From Pseudomonadota bacterium (GTDB lineage: Bacteria; Pseudomonadota; Gammaproteobacteria; Steroidobacterales; Steroidobacteraceae): a stretch of DNA of 64,000 nucleotides. Below the pieces are notes generated by a model that saw nothing but the letters and a program-made list of their open reading frames with translations, was not told where the DNA came from and did not search any database. The position numbers and the translations under genes were made by a program. The stretch is taken from NCBI GenBank assembly GCA_016720075.1, contig JADJXW010000020.1:310001-374000 (forward strand), written 5' to 3'. This document shows, in pieces, positions 52,882 through 62,880 of the stretch (within the stretch, counting starts at the first letter, position 1; every line of letters starts with the position of its first letter).

Positions 52882-53970
52882 TCAGCTGCGATAGCTCTTG
52901 CGCGGCTGGCTGCGATGGATGATCTCGGGCGCGTACGGCGGCGCCGTCAGCACCCGGGTCTGCGCCTTGGCGCGCGCCTCGGGGAAGCCATCGGTGGGCT
53001 CGGAAGCCAGGATGGCGTCGAAGCGCTCCTTCATGCCGGGCTTGAACTCAGGGTGCGTGAAGATGAACAGGTCGTTGTGCTTCACGCCGTTCAGCACCCG
53101 CTCACCGGCCTCCAGCGGATCCATCATCAGCGCTTCGGTACCGGCCTCCGACGCGATGTTATCCGTGCTCACGCCGCCCGGCATGAACACCGACGTGCCG
53201 ATGTTGGTGCCCATCAGCTCGACGCGCAGCGCCTCCATCAGGCCGCAGGCGGCGAACTTGGTCGCGGTGTAAACGCCAGCGTTCACGCCCGGCAGGATGC
53301 CGCCCATCGACGAAGTGGTGACGATGTGCGAGCCCTCCTTGTGGGCCAGCATGTGCGGGACCACCGCCGAGGTGCCATTGAAGATGCCGGTGAAGTTCAC
53401 CGCCACGGCCGCATCCCAGCCGCGCGCATCGACCTGGCTGGCCTGGCGCAGCGTCTTGATGCCGGCATTGTTCACCAGCAGGTGCAGGTTGCCGAACTTC
53501 GCGTTGATCTGCGCCAGCGTCTTCACCCAGCCGTCGCGATCGGTCACGTCGTGGCGAATGGCGATCACGCGGCTTTTCTGTTCGGGCTTGAACAGCTTCA
53601 TCGCAGGTTCCACCTGGTCGTCCTGGATGTAGCCCATCACCACGTTCATGCCGGCGTTGGCCGCGGCGCGCGCGATGCCAAGACCAATGCCCGTGTTGCC
53701 CCCGGTGATGTAAACCGTCTTGCCCTTGAGGTCGGTGAGCTGCGCCTGCTGGCGCTGGCCCGCGGGCGGCGGCGTGCCCAGCACCGCGTCGCGCGGCGGC
53801 GGGCGCGCGCCCGGCGGCGGCGCGGCGGGCGCGGGCGGCGCATCCGCGGCGCGGGCCGTGCCGCCAGCAAGCTGCGCGAGCATGGCGGCGGCACCGGCGG
53901 AAGCGGCCATGCCACCCAGAATCTGGCGACGATCCACGACCTGCGTGGTGTTCGGTTGCTTGCGTTTCAT
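52882..53970 (-). CDS. Tat-exported short-chain dehydrogenase/reductase
   Basis: 362 residues. The N-terminus carries a twin-arginine signal (VVDRRQILGGMAASAGAAAML) and a Pro/Ala linker; the SDR domain follows with TGGNTGIGLGIARAA, NNAGIK, SSMGGILPGVNAGVYTATKFA (Tyr-Lys). NAD(P)-dependent SDRs are normally cytoplasmic, so export is unusual. It lies beside an oxygenase-like gene and a periplasmic quinohemoprotein dehydrogenase, which suggests an oxidation pathway at or beyond the membrane. Confidence 0.88.
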   Translation of the reverse strand: MKRKQPNTTQVVDRRQILGGMAASAGAAAMLAQLAGGTARAADAPPAPAAPPPGARPPPRDAVLGTPPPAGQRQQAQLTDLKGKTVYITGGNTGIGLGIARAAANAGMNVVMGYIQDDQVEPAMKLFKPEQKSRVIAIRHDVTDRDGWVKTLAQINAKFGNLHLLVNNAGIKTLRQASQVDARGWDAAVAVNFTGIFNGTSAVVPHMLAHKEGSHIVTTSSMGGILPGVNAGVYTATKFAACGLMEALRVELMGTNIGTSVFMPGGVSTDNIASEAGTEALMMDPLEAGERVLNGVKHNDLFIFTHPEFKPGMKERFDAILASEPTDGFPEARAKAQTRVLTAPPYAPEIIHRSQPRKSYRS

Positions 53971-53981
53971 CTTTCCCCCAT

Positions 53982-54599
53982 TTACGACCAGCCGTAATTG
54001 AAACTGATGCTGATGCGATCCGATTGCGTGGTATTCGCCACCACCTCGTGGCGCAGCCAGCTCTCGAACAGCAGCAGGCCGCCGGGCGCCGCGGGCAGGA
54101 CCACCCAGTTGCGGTTGCGGATATCCGCATCCACGCGCCGTGGCGGCGCGCCCATGTAGCGATCCAGCCGCGGATCCTCGAACTTCAGCCCCGGCGCGCC
54201 CTTCGGCACCCGCACGTAGTACGTGCCACTGATTACGGACAGCGGATGCAGGTGCAGCGTGTGTGACACCCCGCGCGGCATCACGTTCACCCAGCAGTCG
54301 GTCATCTCGAGCAGCCGCTCACCCAGGTCGAACTGCAGCTCGTCGGCGAACCGGGCCACCTCGCGGTCGATCCACCGCGCGAGCTTTGCGAAGATCGGCG
54401 ACACGCGGTGCATCTGGTGGGCCGAGGCATAGGAGGTGAATCCGCCCGGGTAGTTGCGCCTGGACCAGCGCTGGCCAGCGATATCGTCCTGCTCCAGCTG
54501 CAGGCATTCGCGCTGCAGCCGGGGATTCAGCTCTGCGAAACGACCACGCGGCAGCGTTGCCGCGTGGATGCGTGTCGGAAAGAGGCTGTGCGTGGGCAA
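53982..54599 (-). CDS. 2OG-Fe(II) oxygenase-like protein
   Basis: 205 residues from TTG 54599. Opening with THSLFPTRIHAATL, as in the TIGR02466-like putative 2OG oxygenases; NYPGGFTSYASAHQMHRVSPIF, SHTLHLHPLSVISGTYYVRVP, FESWLRHEVVANT and RISISFNYGWS carry histidine and arginine positions of the double-stranded beta-helix. The start is uncertain because no ATG or clear SD lies downstream of the preceding stop. It begins 8 bases after the quinohemoprotein gene. Confidence 0.75.
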   Translation of the reverse strand: MPTHSLFPTRIHAATLPRGRFAELNPRLQRECLQLEQDDIAGQRWSRRNYPGGFTSYASAHQMHRVSPIFAKLARWIDREVARFADELQFDLGERLLEMTDCWVNVMPRGVSHTLHLHPLSVISGTYYVRVPKGAPGLKFEDPRLDRYMGAPPRRVDADIRNRNWVVLPAAPGGLLLFESWLRHEVVANTTQSDRISISFNYGWS

Positions 54600-54606
54600 T
54601 CCCGTG

Positions 54607-56726
54607 CTACTGGTGCATGCCCTGCGCGGGCTGCTCGGGAGCAGTCGTCGGCGCGGCCGCCGCCGGTCCACGTCCCGCTCCACCGCCCGGGCCAAAGCCC
54701 TGCGGCCGCGGATTGTTCTTGAAGTCGTTGGCCAGGCGCACGATGTGCGCACGAACAGCCTCCACGTCTTCCGGCGTCAGCGTCTTCTTGAACGAGTTCA
54801 TGCCGTTCTCGGTGAGCGCGCCGTCGTACACGATGGCCTTGAACACGTCGGCACTCTGCATCATCGGCGTGGTGCGCAGTTCGGGGAACCCGCCCATGCC
54901 GCGACCACCCTCGTGGCAGCTGGTGCAGTTCTGCGAGTAGATCTGCTCGCCACGCGCCAGCTGCGCATCGCTGCCGAAGTTGGCAGGCGGATTGAATGCC
55001 TGCGCGGGCGCGGGCGGCGGTGCCGGTGGCAGCATCGCGGTGCCACCGAGCTTGTACACCAGCAGCCGGTTGGCCGACGCGGCCCCGGACCACCGGCCAC
55101 CGCGGCCACATACTGCGTGCCACCGACCTGGTAGGTGATCGAGCCGGCCGCTACCGCCGTGCCCGTTTCCGCGGACCAGACCTTGTCGCCGGTATCAGCG
55201 CGATAGGCGATGAAGTTGCGGCCGCTGCCCTGGAACACCAGGTTGCCGGCCGTGGTCATCGTGCCCGAGGCGGCCGTGCCTTCCTTCGCGCGCCACACTT
55301 CTTTCTGCGTCACCGGATCCCAGGCCGTCAGCCACTGGCCCGCGCCCTCGAGCTTCGGCGGCGCGTACTCAGGCCGCTTCGCCACATTGATCGAAAGCAG
55401 CTGGTTACCCATCTTGGCGCCGGCTTCCGACACCATGCCGTAGGTGGCATAGCGGATGCCCACGTAGAACAGGCCGGTGTTGGGGTTGTACGACTGCGGA
55501 TACCAGACATGCGTCTGGAACGGCACCACGAACCAGCCCTTGCCCGTCTTGCCGAAGTTTGAATCCGGATTGAGGATGGGCGCCCAGTTCTTGTCCTTGT
55601 CGAAGCCGGTGAGCCAGTTGGCGCTGGGCACGGCCAGCTTCGCGCTGATCACCTTGCCGGTGCCCGCCTCGATCACGTAGAACACGCCGTTCTTGGGGAT
55701 CTGCATCACCACGTGTTTCTTCTGGCCGTCGATGGTCAGGTCCGCGGTGGTCAGCGGCGAGGTGTTGTCGAAGTCGAAGTTGTCCATCGGCACGGTCTGG
55801 TAGTGCCACTTGTACTTGCCGGTCTTCGCCTCGAGCGCCACGATCGACGCGGTGAACAGGTTGTCGCCGCCGCCCGGCGAGCGCACCTCGGCCGGCCACG
55901 GCGCACCATTGCCGGTGCCGAAGATCACCGAGTCGGTCTGCGGGTCATACAGGATGCCGTCCCACGGCGTTGCGCCGCCGCCGGTCTTCCACCAATCACC
56001 CTTCCAGGTCTTGGCGGCCATTTCCATGACGCTGTCGGAGGCCGCGCCATCCGGGCCCTTCGCGGGATTGCCCGGCACGAGGAAGAACTTCCACAGCTGC
56101 TTGCCGGTCTTCGCGTCGTACGCCGACATGAAGCCGCGCTGGTGGAACTCGGCACCGGCCTGGCCGATGAACACGATGCCATTGCCCACGCGCGGCGCGC
56201 CGGTGATGGACATGGGTTCGCCTTCGGGAATGGTCAGCGTCTCCCAGACCTTGGTGCCCTTCTTCGCGTCGATGGCGATCAGCCGGCCATCGAGCGTGCC
56301 CCAGATGAGCTTGCCCTGCCAGTACGTCACGCCACGGTTGGAGTTGTTGCAGCACAGGCTGGTGGCGGCGATCTCGCGCGGCACCTTCGGGTCGTACTTC
56401 CACAGGAACTTGCCGCTGGCCGCGTCGAAGGCATACACCTTGCTCCACGGCGTGGTCACGTAGATGCGGCCATCGACCATGATGGGGGTGGACTGCCACT
56501 GGCCGCGCTCGGTCAGATCCGCATACCACGCCAGCCCGAGCTGCTTCGCGTTGTCGGCGTTGATCTGCTTCAGCGGGCTGTAGCGCTGCTCGCTGTCATC
56601 ACGGCCATGAGTGACCCATTCGCCGGCCTTCACCGGTGTCGGGGGAGCCGCGGAAATCTGCAGCGAAGCAAACAGCGCGGACACCACCAGCGTGCCGCTA
56701 CCGACCATCGACATCAAACGTGACAT
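54607..56726 (-). CDS. PQQ-dependent quinohemoprotein alcohol dehydrogenase (frameshifted)
   Basis: 706 residues when corrected; periplasmic. Signal peptide about 1-27. The eight-bladed PQQ propeller contains the vicinal disulfide ATSLCCNNSNRG (near 124), WKGDWWKTGGGATPWDGI, GNGAPW, and repeated W motifs (GQWLTAWDPVTQKEVWRAKEGT). At the CCCC of 55083-55086 one G (minus strand) is missing after YVAAVAGG. The frame then continues as ASANRLLVYKLGGT to a C-terminal cytochrome c domain with NCTSCHEGGRGMGG (near 599). It oxidises primary alcohols and hands electrons to its own haem. Confidence 0.92.
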
Positions 56727-56810
56727 ACGTCCCCCGGGGCCAAAGAATTTGGCTGATGCCGAAGGATAGCCGATTCCCCGGGCCCGCCAGAGGGGGCGGG
56801 CCGCAGGTCA

Positions 56811-57869
56811 TCAGGGCTTGAGCTGGTTGATCTCGATCGCGGTGCGCTGCGATTGCCCCACTTTCACGCGGACGCTGCCGAACGGGTCTCCGCTACGCGA
56901 AATCGCGCTGCCCCCATTGGCGACGCGGGCTTCGATTTCGATCTCCTGCCCGGCCGAGAACCCGGTGCCACTCAACATCGCATCGGAGCTGAGCAGTTCC
57001 ACGTCCTGCGGGAAACGCGCCTCGAGGCGCTTGGCGGCCAGCGGCGGTCCGCGCTGGCCGGGAATGCGCGCCAGCACGAACAGTGGCGCGCCGGGCGCGG
57101 CCTTGTCCGCCACGGCCTTCGCCAGCGTGATGCGCAGCGGCACGCCCACGACCGGTGCTGCGGCGACCGGCGTCGCAGCGGGCGCCGCGGCCTCAGCCGG
57201 CTTGGCCGCCAAAGCCATCTGCGCGTCCAGCGCCTGCACCTGCTGCTCGATGAAGCGCCGCACTTCCGGCGGTGGATTGCCCTCGAGCAGCCGCGCGAAG
57301 CGCGTGCGGGCCAGCGGCAGGTCGTTGCGCTCGGAGGCGGCGATGGCGCTGTAGAACAGCGCCTTCACCAGATTGGGATTGAGTTCCAGCGCCCGTTCGT
57401 AGAGGCGGCCGGCGCGGCCGGAGAAATCACTCATGCCGCCGTTGACCAGCGCGTCACCCACGCCCATCAGCGCTTCCACGTGCTTCTCGCGCAGGGCCGG
57501 ATCGGCCTTGCCTTCCAGCAGCGTGACCGCACGCTGGTAGGCGCGCACGGACAGCGGGAACTGTTCGACGACGCCATAGGACTTGCCCAGCAACAACCAG
57601 CCGTCGACGTTCTCCGGATCCTTTTCCAGGCGGCGCGCCAGCCGACCGATCATCGCCGCGGGCGCGTCGGCCGCAGGCGCTGGCGTCGACCATTGCCAGT
57701 TGCTCCACACCGGATACAGCAGCGCGGCGCCGCCGCCGATCAGAACCACGAGCACCACCGACAGCAGCGCCGCCGTGGGCTGCCCTTCCCGCCGCCGCAG
57801 CAGCGGCACGAGCAGGGGCACGATCACCGCCAGGGCCAGCAGCGCGGCGACGAGGACGAATGCGCTCAT
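56811..57869 (-). CDS. ccmI: Cytochrome c biogenesis protein CcmI
   Basis: 352 residues. N-terminal membrane anchors (ALLALAVIVPLLVPLLRRR and ALLSVVLVVLIGGGAALLYPV), then TPR-like helices (DPENVDGWLLLGKSYGVVEQFPLSVRAYQRAVTLL) and a C-terminal beta domain. It chaperones apocytochrome to the ligation complex. ATG overlaps the ccmH stop at 57866-57869. Confidence 0.92.
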   Translation of the reverse strand: MSAFVLVAALLALAVIVPLLVPLLRRREGQPTAALLSVVLVVLIGGGAALLYPVWSNWQWSTPAPAADAPAAMIGRLARRLEKDPENVDGWLLLGKSYGVVEQFPLSVRAYQRAVTLLEGKADPALREKHVEALMGVGDALVNGGMSDFSGRAGRLYERALELNPNLVKALFYSAIAASERNDLPLARTRFARLLEGNPPPEVRRFIEQQVQALDAQMALAAKPAEAAAPAATPVAAAPVVGVPLRITLAKAVADKAAPGAPLFVLARIPGQRGPPLAAKRLEARFPQDVELLSSDAMLSGTGFSAGQEIEIEARVANGGSAISRSGDPFGSVRVKVGQSQRTAIEINQLKP

Positions 57870-58312
57870 GAGCGACCCGCCTCGTCGGATACGACAGAAT
57901 CATCCGCCGCAAGCAGTTCGCCACGCCGGCGCACGATGCGCCACGCCACGAACGCGCCGCCGAGCAGGAAGACTCCCGGCGCCACCCACAACCACCCCCC
58001 GCCCGCGGACCAGCGCGGCCGCAGCAGGATGATCTCGCCATAGCGCTCCACCAGGTAATCGCGGATCTCGCTGTCGCTCCTGCCGGCCTGCACCATCTCG
58101 CGCACCTGGCGCCGGATGTCGGAGCCGAACATCGCCTGCGTATCGGCGACGGTTTCGCCCTGGCATTTCAGGCAGCGCAGTTCGTGGATCAATGCCTGGT
58201 AGCGCGTCTGCTGCACCGGATCAGCCAGCGGCGGCGCCGAGTCGATCGCGTGCACCGGCAGTGAAGCCAGCAACAGCGCCAGGGATGCGCCGACGGCGCG
58301 GCGGATGCTCAT
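57866..58312 (-). CDS. ccmH: Cytochrome c biogenesis protein CcmH
   Basis: 148 residues. Signal peptide (ALLLASLPVHA), then LIHELRCLKCQGETVADTQAMFGSDIRRQVREMV with the CxxC that reduces apocytochrome, and one C-terminal TM (LWVAPGVFLLGGAFVAW). Short form, with CcmI separate. Coupled to ccmG and ccmI by ATGA overlaps. Confidence 0.95.
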   Translation of the reverse strand: MSIRRAVGASLALLLASLPVHAIDSAPPLADPVQQTRYQALIHELRCLKCQGETVADTQAMFGSDIRRQVREMVQAGRSDSEIRDYLVERYGEIILLRPRWSAGGGWLWVAPGVFLLGGAFVAWRIVRRRGELLAADDSVVSDEAGRS

Positions 58313-58839
58313 GAGGACTTTCCTTCGACCAGGGGCAGCAGCTTCGTCTGCCACAGTTCCGGCGTGACCACGCCGACCACTTTGTGTACGACCACACCCT
58401 GCGGGTTTATGAGAAAGGATTCCGGAGCGCCATACACGCCGAAGTCGATGGCGACGCGCCCTTCCTTGTCCACGCCGACGGCGGCGTATGGGTTGCCCAG
58501 TTCCTGCAGCCACTGGCGCGCGGCATCGTCATCATCCTTGTAGTTCAGGCCCACCACCGAAACCAGCCCGCCGCGCTGGATGGCCAGCAGTTCGGCATGC
58601 TCGGCGCGGCACTCGACGCACCAGGTGCCCCACACATTCAGCAGCACCCACTTGCCCTTGTAGGTGGCGCTGTCCACCGTGGCATTGGGCTGCAGCAGAT
58701 CGGGCATCACGTATTCCGGCGCCGGCTTGCCGATCAGCGCCGAGGCAACGAGCATCTTTTCCGGAGCGCGCTTCAACGACACGCCGAACACCACGACCAG
58801 CGCGGCAAAGATGCCCAGCGGGATCCAGAAACGGTTCAT
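58309..58839 (-). CDS. ccmG: Thiol:disulfide interchange protein CcmG/DsbE
   Basis: 176 residues. One N-terminal TM (PLGIFAALVVVFGVSL), then a thioredoxin fold with the redox motif WGTWCVECRAEHAEL and cis-Pro loop YGAPESFLINPQG. Provides reductant for haem ligation. ATG overlaps the ccmF stop. Confidence 0.95.
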   Translation of the reverse strand: MNRFWIPLGIFAALVVVFGVSLKRAPEKMLVASALIGKPAPEYVMPDLLQPNATVDSATYKGKWVLLNVWGTWCVECRAEHAELLAIQRGGLVSVVGLNYKDDDDAARQWLQELGNPYAAVGVDKEGRVAIDFGVYGAPESFLINPQGVVVHKVVGVVTPELWQTKLLPLVEGKSS

Positions 58840-60791
58840 GGCTGCACCGTGAGCGTGGTTTGTGCCGGTTCGGTGGCCACGGCCCGCACCCGCCTGTAGC
58901 GTTTGTCCAGCGTGGCCAGCAATCCACCCAGGGCCATCAGCGCGGAACCCAGCCACAGCAGGCGCATCAGCGGACGAACCTGCAGCCGCATGCTCCAGAC
59001 GCCCCCGCCCACCGATTCACCCATCGTGGCGAGCAGGTCGCGGCTCCAGCTGACTCCCAGCGCGGCCTCGGCAAGGGACTGCTGCTGCACCCAGTAGTTG
59101 CGACGCTCCGGCAGCAGGATGCTGTCGGGCCTGCCCTTGTAGAGCACCTCGATCTTCGCGCGCACGGCTTCGTAGTTCGGGCCGTCGACATCCTCGGTGC
59201 CCTGGAACTTGAAGGTGTAATCGCCCAACTGCACCTGCTCGCCTGGCGCCAGCGCCACATCGCGCTGCAGCTTGTCCGACTCCATGACGGTGATGCCCGT
59301 GGTCAGGATGCCAAGGCCGATGTGCGCCAGCGTCATGCCCAGGACGGCCGGCGACACCGACAGGCCGCGGCGCCAGCGATCGATGGGATCCACCAGCGCG
59401 GAAGCGATGATCCACAGCCCGAGGATGACGCCCAGCGGCCCGAGCAGCGAGCGGTCTCCATAGAAGCCGAGCATCACCGCCAGGCCGAGCACGGTAGCCA
59501 GCGTGAGCGTCGACAGGATGCGCTTGCGCGATTCACCCAGGTTGCCACGCTTCCAGCGCGCGAACGTTCCGGCAGACACCAGCGCCAGCAGCGGGAAGAT
59601 GGGCAGCAGGAACATCACGTTGAAATAAGGCGGGCCCACCGACATCGTGCCCAGTCCCGCCAGGTCCACGAAGATCGGCGCCATGGTGCCGCCGAACACC
59701 ACCGCGGTGGAGATGACCAGCAGGATGTTGTTGAAGAGGATGAAGCTCTCGCGCGACACGACGTCGAAACCGGCCTCGGACCTCAGCAGTGGCGCGCGCC
59801 ACAGGTACAGCGTCAGCGCGCCGCCGATCGTCAGCGCCAGGAAGGTGAGGATGAAGATGCCGCGCGTCGGATCAGCCGCGAAGCTGTGCACCGACACCAG
59901 CACGCCCGAGCGCACCATGAAGGTGGCCAGCAGGCAGAACGAGAACGTCATGATGGCCAGCAGCAGCGTCCAGCTCTTGAACAGGCCCCGTTTGTCGGTC
60001 ACGGACAGCGAGTGGATGAGCGCCGTGCCCAGCAGCCACGGCATCAGGATGGAATTCTCGACCGGATCCCAGGCCCAGTAGCCGCCCCACCCCAGCTCGT
60101 AGTACGCCCACCAGGCGCCCAGCGCGATGCCCACCGTGAGGAACATCCAGGCCACTGTCGTCCACGGACGTGTCCAGCGCGCCCAGGTCTGGTCGAGCTT
60201 GCCCTCGATCATGGCGGCACAGGCGAAGGCAAAGGCCACCGAGAAACCCACGTAACCCACATAGAGCATGGGCGGATGGATGGTGAGGCCGAAATCCTGC
60301 AGCACCGGGTTCAGGTCGACGCCGTCGGGCATGCCGGGCGGCAGGCGTTCGAACGGATTCGAGGTGGCCAGCGAAAACAGCAGGAATCCCACGCTGATGA
60401 TGCCCAGCACGCCCAGCACGCGAGCAACGAAGGGACGCGGCAGCGAATTGGCGAAGGCCGCCACCGTGAGCGTCCAGACAGACAGCACGAACACCCAGAA
60501 CAGCAGGCTGCCTTCGTGGTTGCCCCAGGCGGCTGCGACGCGGAAATAGACCGGCAGCGCCGTGTTGGAATGCCCGGCGACCAGCTTTACGGTGAAGTCG
60601 TTGTGCACCAGCGACCACACCAGGCAGCCGAAGGCGAGGCCGAGCATCACGAACTGCCCCGCCACCGCCGGATACACCGCCTGGATCCAGCGCGCATTGC
60701 CGCGCCAGGGGCCCGCGATGCCGAAGAAGGACTGCGCGACCGCCAGCAGCAGCGCCAGGATCATTGCGAACTGGCCAATCTCGGGAATCAT
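58836..60791 (-). CDS. ccmF: Haem lyase subunit CcmF
   Basis: 651 residues, about 15 membrane segments. The tryptophan-rich WWD motif is ELGWGGYWAWDPVENSILMPWLL; conserved histidines flank it (WGNHEGSLLFWVFVLS, TIHPPMLYVGY). It transfers haem from CcmE to apocytochrome c. Starts 15 bases after ccmE. Confidence 0.96.
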   Translation of the reverse strand: MIPEIGQFAMILALLLAVAQSFFGIAGPWRGNARWIQAVYPAVAGQFVMLGLAFGCLVWSLVHNDFTVKLVAGHSNTALPVYFRVAAAWGNHEGSLLFWVFVLSVWTLTVAAFANSLPRPFVARVLGVLGIISVGFLLFSLATSNPFERLPPGMPDGVDLNPVLQDFGLTIHPPMLYVGYVGFSVAFAFACAAMIEGKLDQTWARWTRPWTTVAWMFLTVGIALGAWWAYYELGWGGYWAWDPVENSILMPWLLGTALIHSLSVTDKRGLFKSWTLLLAIMTFSFCLLATFMVRSGVLVSVHSFAADPTRGIFILTFLALTIGGALTLYLWRAPLLRSEAGFDVVSRESFILFNNILLVISTAVVFGGTMAPIFVDLAGLGTMSVGPPYFNVMFLLPIFPLLALVSAGTFARWKRGNLGESRKRILSTLTLATVLGLAVMLGFYGDRSLLGPLGVILGLWIIASALVDPIDRWRRGLSVSPAVLGMTLAHIGLGILTTGITVMESDKLQRDVALAPGEQVQLGDYTFKFQGTEDVDGPNYEAVRAKIEVLYKGRPDSILLPERRNYWVQQQSLAEAALGVSWSRDLLATMGESVGGGVWSMRLQVRPLMRLLWLGSALMALGGLLATLDKRYRRVRAVATEPAQTTLTVQP

Positions 60792-60806
60792 TGCTTGCTT
60801 CCTGTA

Positions 60807-61268
60807 TTACTGCTGCGGCGCGGGCGAGGCAGGCGGTTCAAGTCGTGATTCGCCTTTCTTCAGCGCCCTGCCCACCGCCGGCGGCATGTAGTTCTCGTCG
60901 TGCTTGGCCAGCACTTCATCGGCCTGGAACACGCCGCTGGCATCCAGGCGCCCGTTGGTGGTGACGCCGGAGGCTTCCTTGAACAGATCAGGCAGCACGC
61001 CACGATAGACGACCGGTACGTCGTTCTGGAAATCCGTGACGACGAAACGCACCTCGAGCGTGCCGGGCACGCGCTGCACACTGCCCTTCTTCACCATGCC
61101 GCCGAGCTGAAAGCGCTTGTCCTGCTGCACGGCACCGGCGACGACCTCGGTAGGTGCCTTGAAGCCAATGCCGCTCTTGAAAGCCTGCAGCGCGAAGGTG
61201 GTGGCGACGCCCACGCCCACCAGGATGCCGAGCACCATGTAGAGCCGGCGTTTCTGTGAAGGCGTCAT
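60807..61268 (-). CDS. ccmE: Haem chaperone CcmE
   Basis: 153 residues. N-terminal anchor (RLYMVLGILVGVGVATTFAL), OB-fold, and the haem-binding His/Tyr motif VLAKHDENYMPP. PVVYRGVLPDLFKE precedes it. Receives haem from CcmC and passes it to CcmF. Overlaps ccmD by ATGA. Confidence 0.96.
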   Translation of the reverse strand: MTPSQKRRLYMVLGILVGVGVATTFALQAFKSGIGFKAPTEVVAGAVQQDKRFQLGGMVKKGSVQRVPGTLEVRFVVTDFQNDVPVVYRGVLPDLFKEASGVTTNGRLDASGVFQADEVLAKHDENYMPPAVGRALKKGESRLEPPASPAPQQ

Positions 61269-61432
61269 GGGGTCTCCTGCATGGCAAGTCGCCGCCGCGC
61301 TTCCTCGCGGGCGACGCGCAGCTGGCGGCGGGCCAGCCAGATGTTGAGCGCCAGGCCACCGATGGCGATGGCATAGGCTGACCACACATAGGCCGCATAG
61401 CCGTTCATGTGCAGGAATTCCCTGAAACTCAT
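61265..61432 (-). CDS. ccmD: Haem exporter protein CcmD
   Basis: 55 residues, one TM (YVWSAYAIAIGGLALNIWLA) followed by basic RRQLRVAREEARRRL. Size and place between ccmC and ccmE identify it. It helps release haem-CcmE from the CcmABC complex. Confidence 0.92.
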   Translation of the reverse strand: MSFREFLHMNGYAAYVWSAYAIAIGGLALNIWLARRQLRVAREEARRRLAMQETP

Positions 61433-62180
61433 CGGGCGGCCTCCGCGCTGGCCAGTTCCTCGCGCAGCCACGCGCCACCGCGCTCGCGGCGCAGCACCTC
61501 GGCGCGCGCGCGCATCAGCATGATGGCGATGAAGTAGAAAGTGTACGCACCCAGCATCACCAGCAATGGCCACGCCATCGACATCGGTATCGCAGGCCAC
61601 CGCTCTTCATCAGCGTGGGTCCCTGGTGCAGCGAATTCCACCAGTCCACCGAGTAGTGGACGATGGGCACGTTGATGACCCCGACGATGGCCAGCACCGC
61701 GCTGGCGCGGTCGGCGCGGTCGCGATCATCGATGGCGCCGCGCAGCGCGATGTAGCCCAGGAAGAAGAACAGCACGAACAGCTGCGAGACGATGCGCGGA
61801 TCCCAGGCCCAGTAGGTGCCCCATGTGGGCTGGCCCCAGATCATGCCCGTGACGAGCGACACGGCGGTGAAACTGGCGCCTGCCGGCGCGCAGGCCGCGG
61901 CCACCGCATGCGCGATCTTGATGCGCCAGATCAGCCCCACCGCGGCGGCAATCGCCATCCAGGTGTAGGTCATCAGCGAGAGATAGGCCGACGGCACATG
62001 CACGAAGATGATCCGGTAGACATCGCTCTGGAAGTAATCGGCCGGCGCCAGCACCAGCCCGCCGTACAGGCCGACGGCCAGCAGCACCAGCGAGATGCCG
62101 AGGAACCACGGCGCCCACCGTCCCGCGAAACGGTAGAAATACGGCGGTGAGCCGAAGCGATGGAACCACACCCAGTTCAT
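61429..62180 (-). CDS. ccmC: Haem export protein CcmC (frameshifted near the C-terminus)
   Basis: 250 residues when corrected. Six-helix membrane protein with the WWD motif PTWGTYWAWDPRIVSQL and flanking histidines (IFVHVPSAYL, PIVHYSVDWWNSLHQGPT). One base is missing near 61600-61601 (minus-strand AGCGGTGG). The last helix then reads MSMAWPLLVMLGAYTFYFIAIML with tail ELASAEAAR to the stop at 61429, where ccmD overlaps by ATGA. Loads haem onto CcmE. Confidence 0.93.
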
Positions 62181-62190
62181 GATCGAGAGT

Positions 62191-62880
62191 CTACTCCAGG
62201 CTGATACGCACGGCCGCCGCCGCGGCCAGCGGCGCCAGCGTCAGCGACAACGCACCGATCGCAGCCAGCAGGTACAGCGCGCTGGCCGCCTCGTCACCGG
62301 CGATGGCCAGTTGCGTGGCACGCGCCCCGAACACCAGCACCGGCATCACCAGCGGCAGCACCAGCAGCGACAGCAGCGCGCCGCCGCTGCGCGCGCCCAG
62401 CGTGAGCCCGGCGCCGATCGCGCCGATGAGGCTCAGCGACACGCTTCCCAGGAGCAGCGCTACGCAGACCCCCGGCAGAGCCTGCGGCGGCGCACCCAGG
62501 CTCAATGCTGCCAGCGGCCCCACCAGCACCAGCGGCAGGCCGGTGAGCAGCCAGTGCGTGGCCGTCTTGGCCACCAGCAGCGCAGTGAACGACTGACCAG
62601 ACACCAGATACTGTTCCAAAGTTCCATCGCGACGGTCTTCCCGGAACAGGAATTCCAGCGCCAGCAGCGAAGAAAGCAGCAGCGTCACCCACAACGCTGC
62701 CGGAGCAAGCTGCCGCAGGCGCGAGGGTTCTGGATCGACTGCCAGCGGAAACAGCACCGTCACCAGCACGAAGAACGCCAGCGGCTGCAGCCACTCGCCG
62801 GGCCGGCGCACGGCCAGCAGCAGATCCCGGCGCAATACGGCCAGGGCCGCGCTGGCGGTGGATGCGCGGGAAGCGCTCAT
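62191..62880 (-). CDS. ccmB: Haem exporter permease CcmB
   Basis: 229 residues, six hydrophobic segments beginning AALAVLRRDLLLAVRRPGEWLQPLAFFVLVTVLFPLAV. LEFLFREDRRDGTLEQYLVSGQS is the conserved cytoplasmic loop. Permease partner of CcmA. ATG 62880 overlaps the ccmA stop (ATGA). Confidence 0.94.
   Translation of the reverse strand: MSASRASTASAALAVLRRDLLLAVRRPGEWLQPLAFFVLVTVLFPLAVDPEPSRLRQLAPAALWVTLLLSSLLALEFLFREDRRDGTLEQYLVSGQSFTALLVAKTATHWLLTGLPLVLVGPLAALSLGAPPQALPGVCVALLLGSVSLSLIGAIGAGLTLGARSGGALLSLLVLPLVMPVLVFGARATQLAIAGDEAASALYLLAAIGALSLTLAPLAAAAAVRISLE

Noticed and set aside
58488..60848. 786-codon plus-strand open frame over ccmG and ccmF
   Set aside because: Shadow of the ccmF codon bias; rich in His, Gln and Arg with no domain.
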